Source: Pseudomonas cichorii (lineage in GTDB: Bacteria; Pseudomonadota; Gammaproteobacteria; Pseudomonadales; Pseudomonadaceae). Taken from it: a stretch of DNA of 64,000 nucleotides. A program made the translations under genes and the position numbers. Every line of letters begins with the position of its first letter. Position 1 is the stretch's first letter. This document shows positions 25,224 to 31,502 of this stretch, piece after piece. Under the pieces are notes generated by a model. That model saw nothing but the letters and a program-made list of their open reading frames with translations, did not search any database and was not told where the DNA came from. The stretch spans positions 1-64,000 of the forward strand of contig NZ_BLVZ01000023.1 in assembly GCF_015471405.1 (NCBI RefSeq), written 5' to 3'.

Positions 25224-26872
25224 GCAGTCGACTCCCGAGGATGCCAGCCGGGATGACCTTGCACGTAGCGCATCCGGGGCAATTGCAAAGGCGCGATGCG
25301 CCAGTCCGCAGGACGCTCGCGAAGCCAGGCTTCAAGGTGCTGCCAGAACGGCTGGCCAGCCTGGGCATCGAAGCCCAGACCAAACGTCCGGCACTGTCCG
25401 GCGAGGTCGCCCACACCACTGACCCGCTTGCCGCCAGCGCTGTAGGTGACCTCCCACGCCTGGCCCATCCAGCGCGGCAGGTCCTGGCTGTTATCCAGCA
25501 GCAACATATCGCCGAACATTTGCTCGGCAACGTTTTCCAGCACCTTGGGGATTTGTTTGGCTGGCACATTCACCACCGGAGCCGGGTAGCTGCCGGTCAG
25601 GCTGATCAGGTGTTCGCGGGTAATCATCTGCCCTTGCGCCAGCGGGCTGTCGTATCGCAGGCCCGGCAACAACACGGGGCTGTCCGCACGCTCGGCCAAT
25701 GCCTCATGCAGCAAGCGGTCCCAACTGCCGCCGCGCACATCCCGACGCCAGAGGTTTTCCGGCGCACGGGCCAGTGGCTCGTCGAGCCAACCGGCATGGG
25801 CGGCGCGTTGTTGTTGAGCGAGTTGCCGAATACGCTGGGCCTGAACCTGATCAGCCGCAGTCAACGTGCTTTCCAGGGCAGGATGAAAACGCGCCGTGAA
25901 TTGCCATTGTCCAGCGACCTGCTGGCAACGAATGCGAAAGGCTCCGCTGGCACGGGTTCCACCCAATACCACGGGCACCCGCTTGCCGGAGGCTTGCATG
26001 ATTTCCACCGGTTGCGGCCAGAGATCCTGACCCCGCGCGCACAACACCAGATCAATCTGCGACAGACGCTCTGCCAGCCAGATCCCCGGCCCGGTACCGA
26101 CATCCGCCAGCGCGATCACCAGATCGGCATCGGCACGGGCGCGCTCAAGTGCCGGTTGCAGGCTGTCGTGCCATTGTTTGAGAGACAGTTTCTGATCGCG
26201 AGCGTAAGGGTCGGTAATGCCCACCACCGCGATCCGGATTCCACCGCGACGAAAGAAGGCCACGGCTTCGGTCCCCAGCCGCTGGCTGACGTCGGCAGCC
26301 AGGTCTGCGCCAAGCACCGGATGGCCGAACTGGCGATACAGACCGGTGCATTGTTGTGGCCAGAGCAGACGTTCATCACTGCTGACCCGCACTTCACTGC
26401 CCAGCAATGCGCTGCCTTGAACGCCGGACTTCCCCTGAGTCAGATAAGCCAGGCCGCTGCCATTCCAGCACTGGCCGTTTTCCAGTGTGAGGCTGTTGCC
26501 CTCGCCCGCTTCGCTGCGAAAACGCTGCAACAACGCGCCCAGCACAGGATAGCCACCGGTTTCGATGTGCTGGCTCAGGCTGGCGTCGAGCAGGCTGTTG
26601 AGTGAGCTTTGATCGGGAGAGTGAACGCGGGCATTGGCCCCCGTAATCCAGGGTGCCTGCCCGATACGTGTCGCAGGCCCCAGGCGCGTGGCGGGGACCA
26701 CGGGCTTGCCCGGCTGACGTGCATCGAGAGTGTCGGCCACATACAGCAGATCGACGTAGCTGCCGCTGGCCACAGAGCCTCTGTACTGAAGGCTTGAGCA
26801 GGCCGACAGCAACGGCGCCATGGCACCAGCCGTCATCCATCCCAACACATCGCGCCGCGCCATTGAAGCCAT
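25220..26872 (-). CDS. SoxB/5'-nucleotidase-like Tat lipoprotein with substituted metal ligands
   Basis: A 550-residue exported protein heading the T2SS operon. The start MASMARRDVLGW has a twin-arginine pair (6-7) and a hydrophobic stretch ending in a lipobox LSAC (Cys 25). The rest follows the SoxB/5'-nucleotidase plan by eye: ADTLDA (about 47) where DTHAQ is expected, GQCWNGSG (about 123) for GDTWQGSG, SSDERLL where the GNH/GHWEF ligand region lies, ALADVG for LLSHNG, and CARGQD (about 268) for GGHTHD. Every metal-ligand position thus appears replaced, although the fold-determining context remains. I recall P. putida UxpB, a T2SS-linked lipoprotein reported as a phosphatase, as a possible homologue, unverified. 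ATG at 26872 has AGGA ten bases upstream; an in-frame GTG at 26902 would lie at or before the predicted transcript start. Confidence 0.75.
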   Translation of the reverse strand: MASMARRDVLGWMTAGAMAPLLSACSSLQYRGSVASGSYVDLLYVADTLDARQPGKPVVPATRLGPATRIGQAPWITGANARVHSPDQSSLNSLLDASLSQHIETGGYPVLGALLQRFRSEAGEGNSLTLENGQCWNGSGLAYLTQGKSGVQGSALLGSEVRVSSDERLLWPQQCTGLYRQFGHPVLGADLAADVSQRLGTEAVAFFRRGGIRIAVVGITDPYARDQKLSLKQWHDSLQPALERARADADLVIALADVGTGPGIWLAERLSQIDLVLCARGQDLWPQPVEIMQASGKRVPVVLGGTRASGAFRIRCQQVAGQWQFTARFHPALESTLTAADQVQAQRIRQLAQQQRAAHAGWLDEPLARAPENLWRRDVRGGSWDRLLHEALAERADSPVLLPGLRYDSPLAQGQMITREHLISLTGSYPAPVVNVPAKQIPKVLENVAEQMFGDMLLLDNSQDLPRWMGQAWEVTYSAGGKRVSGVGDLAGQCRTFGLGFDAQAGQPFWQHLEAWLRERPADWRIAPLQLPRMRYVQGHPGWHPRESTA

Positions 26873-26911
26873 CGTTCTTGTGTCCTGAGGCGAATCCTTC
26901 ACAGGGGCGGC

Positions 26912-26945
26912 ATATTGGCGATGGAAAATGACAGTTTGATGGCAG
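26912..26945 (-). promoter_or_regulatory. Pho box and -10 of the T2SS operon
   Basis: On the minus strand CTGCCAT-CAAA-CTGTCAT (26945 to 26928) is two seven-base Pho half-sites with a four-base spacer, differing from the CTGTCAT consensus at a single base. Ten bases further lies CAATAT (26917-26912), at the spacing PhoB-activated promoters need. The predicted transcript begins near 26905, about 30 bases before the SoxB-like ATG. Confidence 0.8.
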
Positions 26946-27103
26946 ATTTTTAACCTGGGCCCTTATTGCCCCTCTGTAACAAAATGAAATAACTACGACG
27001 ACTTTTAGAGGCTTTCTTAATAAAACTGCCAATGAATCATCACACTCGACTTCTACAGTCCCGGTTCCTTTTCCAAACCTATTTCATAAAAAGGACCTGA
27101 TGA

Positions 27104-29134
27104 ATGAGTCGTAATACCGGCGATAACCTGAACCGCAACCTGAGTACCAACGAACCGCTGTCATCCGTGCTGGACACCTATCTGAGCCGTCGCAGTGTGG
27201 TACGTGGCGGACTGGGTGCTGCCATTGCCATGATTGCGGGTGCCGGGCTGACCGGTTGCTTTGACAGCGGCGGCGACTCAAATGACGACCCGGCACCGAC
27301 GCCAGCACCGGAAGCCGGTCTGAAACTGGGGTTCACCTCGATCCCCGGCTCCCTCACCGACGCCGTGACCATTGCCGCCGGTTATACCGCTTACGTACTC
27401 GCACCGTGGGGCACACCGCTGAGCAACCTCGCCAACCCGTGGAAAAGCGACGGCAGCAACACGTCCACCGACCAGGCCAACTCGATGGGCATGCACCACG
27501 ACGGCATGCATTACTTCCCCATCAACGGCAGTTCCACCGACGGCCTGCTGGCGATCAACTTCGAATACATCGATCAGGACGCCTTGCACCCGTCTGGCGC
27601 GACCCTGGTGGGTGGCGTCCGGCCTGTCGAAGAAGTACGCAAGGAAATCAACGCCCATGGCGCTGGCGTAGTGCGTATCAGCAAAGTCGGCAACCGCTGG
27701 CAAGTGGTGGAAAACGACCCGCTGAACCGCCGCTTCACCACGGCCTCGGTGATGAACCTGTCCGGCCCGCTGAAAGGCACCGATCACGTCAAGACCGTGT
27801 TCTCCACCGACGGCAGCCAGACTCGTGGCACCAACAACAACTGCGGTAACGGCTACACGCCATGGGGCACTTACCTGACCTGTGAAGAAAACTGGCCAGG
27901 GATTTTCGTCAACAGAGGTACCCGCCCGGCAGATCAGGTGCGTATCGGCATCGCCACCTCAAACGGCAACTATCGCTGGGAAACCGCAGCAGGCGATGCT
28001 TCCGAGGTCAACGGCGAGTTCACCCGTTTCAACATCACCCCGTCCGGTGCCACCGCCACGGACGATTACCGCAACGAAGCCAGCACCTATGGCTATATCG
28101 TTGAAATCGATCCTTACAGCGCAAGCACCCTGCCAGTGAAACGCACCGCACTTGGTCGCTTCCGTCACGAAGGCTGCTGGCCGGGCCTGACCACTCCCGG
28201 CAAGCCGGTGGTGTTCTACATGGGCGACGACTCGCAGAATGAATACCTCTACAAGTTCGTGTCCACCGCACTGTGGGACGCGGCCGATGCCAACCCGAGC
28301 GATCGCCTGGCAACCGGTGCCAAGTACATGGACAGCGGCAAACTCTATGTCGCCCGCTTCAACGCTGACGGCAGTGGCAACTGGCTGTTGCTCGACGTAG
28401 CCACCGCAACGACCGACAGCAGCACCCTGGGTGCCAAGTTCACCGACCTGCCAGGCATCATCCTCAACACCCGTGGTGCTGCGGATGCCGTGGGCGCAAC
28501 CCCGATGGACCGCCCGGAATGGACAGCCGTCAACCCGCTCAATGGCGACGTCTATCTGACCCTGACCAACAACACCAGCCGCACGACGGCGAACGCTGCC
28601 AACCCACGGGTCAACAACAGGCACGGGCATATCATTCGCTGGCATGACGCCGACGATCTGGTGTCGTTCACCTGGGACATCTTCGTTTTCGGCGCCAATG
28701 CTTCCGGCACGGCGGATATCAACCGCTCCGGCCTGACCGAACTGAACCAGTTCGCCAGCCCGGACGGCATGAGCTTCGATAGCCGTGGCGTGTTGTGGGT
28801 CCAGACCGACAACGGCGAATCCACCATTACCAGCTACACCAACGACCAGATGCTGGCGGTGATCCCGACCAATATGCTCGATGCACAAGGCAGGCAGATC
28901 CCGGTCAATGCCCAGAACCAGGGCGACCTGCGTCGTTTCTTCGTTGGCCCCAATGGCAGCGAAGTCACCGGCCTGGCCTTTACGCCGGACAACAAGACCA
29001 TGTTCCTCAATATCCAGCACCCCGAGAACTGGCCATCCACCGATGTCGCCACCGACGTCACCGTGGGCACGGTTCGGCCACGCGCTTCAACCGTGGTAAT
29101 CCAGCGGGCTGATGGCGGGGATCTGGCGGTGTAG
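27104..29134 (+). CDS. phoX: PhoX-family alkaline phosphatase, Tat-exported
   Basis: A 676-residue PhoX (DUF839) protein, a Ca/Fe-dependent phosphomonoesterase that releases phosphate from organic esters. The N-terminus has a twin-arginine signal (SRRSVV, Arg 29-30) and a hydrophobic run ending in LTGC (Cys 52), so it may also be a lipoprotein. Family landmarks are TPWGTYLTCEENW (about 250), FRHEGC (about 350), YMGDDSQNEYLYKF (about 370), the MDRPEW motif (about 468) and SPDGMSFDSRGVLWVQTD near 555. AGGA lies ten bases before the ATG. It diverges from the SoxB-like/gsp operon and points at gspK. A weak CTGTAAC-AAAA-TGAAATA (26974-26991) could be a degenerate Pho box. It is a likely T2SS substrate by linkage; compare P. 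putida UxpA. Confidence 0.93.
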   Translation: MSRNTGDNLNRNLSTNEPLSSVLDTYLSRRSVVRGGLGAAIAMIAGAGLTGCFDSGGDSNDDPAPTPAPEAGLKLGFTSIPGSLTDAVTIAAGYTAYVLAPWGTPLSNLANPWKSDGSNTSTDQANSMGMHHDGMHYFPINGSSTDGLLAINFEYIDQDALHPSGATLVGGVRPVEEVRKEINAHGAGVVRISKVGNRWQVVENDPLNRRFTTASVMNLSGPLKGTDHVKTVFSTDGSQTRGTNNNCGNGYTPWGTYLTCEENWPGIFVNRGTRPADQVRIGIATSNGNYRWETAAGDASEVNGEFTRFNITPSGATATDDYRNEASTYGYIVEIDPYSASTLPVKRTALGRFRHEGCWPGLTTPGKPVVFYMGDDSQNEYLYKFVSTALWDAADANPSDRLATGAKYMDSGKLYVARFNADGSGNWLLLDVATATTDSSTLGAKFTDLPGIILNTRGAADAVGATPMDRPEWTAVNPLNGDVYLTLTNNTSRTTANAANPRVNNRHGHIIRWHDADDLVSFTWDIFVFGANASGTADINRSGLTELNQFASPDGMSFDSRGVLWVQTDNGESTITSYTNDQMLAVIPTNMLDAQGRQIPVNAQNQGDLRRFFVGPNGSEVTGLAFTPDNKTMFLNIQHPENWPSTDVATDVTVGTVRPRASTVVIQRADGGDLAV

Positions 29135-29145
29135 TTGAGGGGCGA

Positions 29146-29250
29146 GCTGCAAGCGGCAAGTTGGGAGCTGCAAGTGCTTGTAGCTTGTAGCTTGTAGCTT
29201 GTAGCTTGTAGCTTGTAGCTTGCGGCTTGCGGCTTGCGGCTTGCAGCTTA
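29146..29250. repeat. Tandem heptamer repeat with inverted units
   Basis: Ten consecutive seven-base units (GCTTGTA six times, GCTTGCG three times, GCTTGCA once) occupy 29176-29245. Just before them are GCTGCAAG units in the opposite sense (29146-29175), so the transcript could fold into a long hairpin. It lies between the convergent phoX and gspK genes and may end both transcripts. Confidence 0.8.
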
Positions 29251-29253
29251 CGA

Positions 29254-30222
29254 CTACCGCCGTCCCACTTCCCGCTCCCGCACCACCATCTCCTGTGCCG
29301 GCACCCGACTGTGCCATTTCACGATGCCCAGGGCTTCGGTACGGTATTGGCTGTGAAATGTTTGGCCATCCAGCTCCACTTCAATCTGCACCAGGAAGTG
29401 ATCGCCGTTGAGTTGCAAGCCTTCGCTCAGTTGGGCGAAGGCTTCATCGTCCATGGCACCCATGGCCTGGCGCAAGGCACTGGCATCGAGGTAGCCACCG
29501 GCCGGTCTGCCGCTGATCAGGCGAGTCAATTGCGAGCGCTCGACTTTCCCCTCGAACAAGGCCTCCAGCAGTGGCAATTCACTGAGGTTCAAGGCATTGG
29601 CATTCAGTCGCCAGCCCGTGGTTTCCGGTAATGCGCACAACTGTGGATAACGTTGTTCGCGCTGGCTGTCGGCGGGTAACAGCAGGTTCAGCTCGCTGAT
29701 GTCGACCATCAACTGATTGGCCGCCAGACGCGGGGGCGACGAGCGCAGGTATTCGTTGTTTTCGGCACCGTGCAGGCTGCTCTGATGATCGGCGTCTATC
29801 CAGTCGGTCAGGCTTTGGGTCAGACGCTCAGCCGCCATATCCGCTCCCAGCAGATAAACCAGCTGCTTTTGCGCACGCTCGGCTTCAGGACCTATCAGGC
29901 TGTTGACGTTGAAACAGCGGTGCAAATCGACAATACGGATACTCGCCTTGCCACCCTTGAAGTCGTAGCTCAAAGGCTGCCCGCGTAAGGCCTGCCAGAA
30001 CAAAGGGCTGGCGCGCCACACCGGGTCCTTGAGCGCCTGCTCGGCAAACGCCAGAGCCGCCTTTTCAATCGACCGCGCCTGAACCCGCTGCTGAAGCAAG
30101 CGGACGCTGTCCACCTCCTGCCTTCCCTGCTCGACCATCCAGGCCAGCCCGGCAGCCAGCATGGCGAGGGCAACCAGCACCATCAGCAGTGCCGCACCTT
30201 GTTGTCGGTTTTTCGTCATCAT
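29254..30222 (-). CDS. gspK: Minor pseudopilin GspK, separated from the main operon
   Basis: A 322-residue protein with signal MMTKNRQQG followed by AALLMVLVALAMLAAGLAW. Like other GspK proteins it lacks Glu at +5 of the mature chain, and it is much larger than the other pseudopilins. The large alpha-helical domain (SLTDWIDADHQSSLHGAENN) and the DLHRCFNVNSL segment are family features. GspK caps the I-J-K tip and makes contact with cargo. It is about 2.4 kb upstream of the operon start, with the oppositely oriented phoX between, and has its own promoter region. Confidence 0.88.
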   Translation of the reverse strand: MMTKNRQQGAALLMVLVALAMLAAGLAWMVEQGRQEVDSVRLLQQRVQARSIEKAALAFAEQALKDPVWRASPLFWQALRGQPLSYDFKGGKASIRIVDLHRCFNVNSLIGPEAERAQKQLVYLLGADMAAERLTQSLTDWIDADHQSSLHGAENNEYLRSSPPRLAANQLMVDISELNLLLPADSQREQRYPQLCALPETTGWRLNANALNLSELPLLEALFEGKVERSQLTRLISGRPAGGYLDASALRQAMGAMDDEAFAQLSEGLQLNGDHFLVQIEVELDGQTFHSQYRTEALGIVKWHSRVPAQEMVVREREVGRR

Positions 30223-30267
30223 CCAGCCTTGAATTTCGGGGGCAGCCCTCTAGTCAACAGCGGAGAT

Positions 30268-30296
30268 GTTTCAGGCTGGTGGCAGATTTATGAAAA
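30268..30296 (-). promoter_or_regulatory. Candidate Pho box upstream of gspK
   Basis: On the minus strand TTTTCAT-AAAT-CTGCCAC-CAGC-CTGAAAC forms three degenerate half-sites with exact 11-base periodicity, 46-74 bases upstream of the gspK ATG. The best pair is the first two. No convincing -10 was found, so this is weaker than the box at 26928-26945. Confidence 0.4.
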
Positions 30297-30307
30297 GGTC
30301 TTATACG

Positions 30308-30390
30308 CCGATCAGTCAGGGCGTACATATCACTTGTGGGAGGGGCCTTGGCCGCGACGACCTGCTTACAGGCAACACATTTTCAGCGCA
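30308..30390. repeat. REPIN-like element, copy 3 (one arm only)
   Basis: The left flank (CGCCGATCAG, GCGTACATATCAC), one GTGGGAGGGGCC arm (30336-30358) and the interior TTACAGGCAACACATTTTCA match copy 1, but no second arm follows. It is therefore a truncated copy. Confidence 0.7.
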
Positions 30391-30619
30391 CCTCATGTGA
30401 TCCCCGCTCACTGACTCGCCATACACGTGCCAGCGATTGCACCGCCACCTGATAGCGATTTCCTACAACCGCCTGTGAATTCCCCGATTACATACCAGCA
30501 GCGCCACGGCTAACCTCCACTCCACTCGCTGCCAAATCAGCGACCGGGTTTGGCGATCCGATCAAGTAAATACTCCCCATCGCGGCGCAGTCGTTTTATT
30601 CTGTCGGCCACCGCGTTAT

Positions 30620-30725
30620 GGCGGCTGTGTGCGGGAGACCTTCGGGTCTGCCGGGTTTTCTACTTGCCGGTTCGCCAACCCTCACATAGCTGCCACCCAT
30701 TGTTTGGCGACAATTCATGGCAGCT
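30620..30725 (+). ncRNA. Structured leader upstream of the Bro-N gene, with alternative pairing
   Basis: GGCGGCTGTGTG (30620-30631) can pair over 12 positions, two of them G-U, with CACATAGCTGCC (30683-30694). Inside are a hairpin with a UUCG loop (AGACC-TTCG-GGTCT, 30636-30649) and a small hairpin GGTT-CGCC-AACC (30669-30680), making a three-way junction. AGCTGCCA (30688-30695) is also perfectly complementary to TGGCAGCT (30718-30725), which covers a possible ATG at 30717, with inner pairs ATTG (30699) and CAAT (30711). The two folds exclude each other. I recall similar sequences before other small Pseudomonas genes. The stretch 30400-30619 shows nothing else recognisable. Confidence 0.5.
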
Positions 30726-30755
30726 TCAATCCGTGATCCAAGTAGAGTGCCACCA

Positions 30756-31283
30756 ATGCGGAATATCGCTCCAACGCCCCCCTGCACAGACCATTTTGAA
30801 GCCACCCTTTTCTCCCGCCACCACCGCATGCTGCGCGCCATCTTCAGCGAAGCCCAGGCATGGTTTTGTCTGGCCGACCTTGCCCGCTTGATGGGCCAGA
30901 CGCTGGGTGAACGCTCAGCACTCAAGCTCGATGGCGATCAGCGACGGGTTGTCTGGTTGCAGGCTAATGGCAAGTGGCAAAAGCAATTGATGGTCAGCGA
31001 GTCAGGCGCATTTGCATTGCTGGTTCATCACTACGTCCCTGAAAACCGGGCGCTGCGACAGTGGCTGACCCACGAAGTGCTGACGGTGCTGCACGCGCCG
31101 CAAAATGAAACGCTGGATAACCCGAGGCTCTGTCATTTGCAGTGGCCGGGCACCTCATTGAGCGTGATGCAATGGCGTGATGAGTCATGGATTCGCTTGC
31201 GGGATATGCCGCATATAGCGCCAGAAATTGCACCGCCACCTGAGCGTGGTTTCTGGCAAAGGATCGGGGCGCACTTCACATAA
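30756..31283 (+). CDS. Bro-N domain protein (phage-antirepressor-like)
   Basis: A 175-residue protein. Residues about 12-110 match the Bro-N domain found in baculovirus BRO proteins and phage antirepressors: RMLRAIFSEAQAWFCLADLA, then a Leu/Gly turn, LMVSESGAFALLVHHY and NRALRQWLTHEVL. The remaining ~65 residues have no recognised domain and no DNA-modifying motif. No other phage gene is nearby, so this looks like a domesticated chromosomal gene. ATG at 30756 is chosen; ATG at 30717 in the same frame would add 13 residues and lies within the leader hairpin. Neither has a good ribosome site. Function unknown. Confidence 0.72.
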   Translation: MRNIAPTPPCTDHFEATLFSRHHRMLRAIFSEAQAWFCLADLARLMGQTLGERSALKLDGDQRRVVWLQANGKWQKQLMVSESGAFALLVHHYVPENRALRQWLTHEVLTVLHAPQNETLDNPRLCHLQWPGTSLSVMQWRDESWIRLRDMPHIAPEIAPPPERGFWQRIGAHFT

Positions 31284-31287
31284 GTCT

Positions 31288-31340
31288 TCGCCAGCAAGCT
31301 GCCCTCCCACAAGGTGATGTGTACGCCTTAATTGATCAGT
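31288..31340. repeat. REPIN-like element, copy 4 (reverse, one arm)
   Basis: Read on the minus strand, TTAAGGCGTACACATCAC leads into TTGTGGGAGGGCAGCTTGCT, i.e. the flank of copy 3 joined to an arm core like that of copy 2. It lies five bases after the Bro-N gene stop. Confidence 0.65.
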
Positions 31341-31410
31341 ATTAAGGCCTGCACTATTAGCTAGCAGCGCCCGAGAGCCGCAAACAAGAATTAATATCGA
31401 CAAGACTTGC

Positions 31411-31422
31411 TAGTGGCCACTA
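31411..31422. promoter_or_regulatory. Perfect palindrome in the multicopper oxidase promoter region
   Basis: TAGTGGCCACTA is a 12-base perfect palindrome about 80 bases upstream of the oxidase start. It could lie between a TTGCTA -35 and TATCGT -10 (16-base spacing). The promoter reading is tentative. Confidence 0.35.
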
Positions 31423-31502
31423 ATTGGCTATCGTTACGCGGCCTTCACGGCACACCGACTCTTGTTGTCCCTTTGGGATCATTTGTAATCAGGGAGATGT
31501 AT

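Noticed and set aside
26974..26991. Pho box for phoX on the plus strand
   Set aside because: CTGTAAC-AAAA-TGAAATA matches the second half-site poorly, so it is only mentioned as weak; phoX may share the box at 26928-26945 or use another site.
29176..29245. Tandem array that could be mistaken for a CRISPR
   Set aside because: Units are seven bases with no spacers, and no cas genes are present.
30756..31283. Prophage remnant signalled by the Bro-N gene
   Set aside because: No integrase, structural or lysis gene and no attachment repeats lie nearby; an isolated Bro-N gene is not enough.
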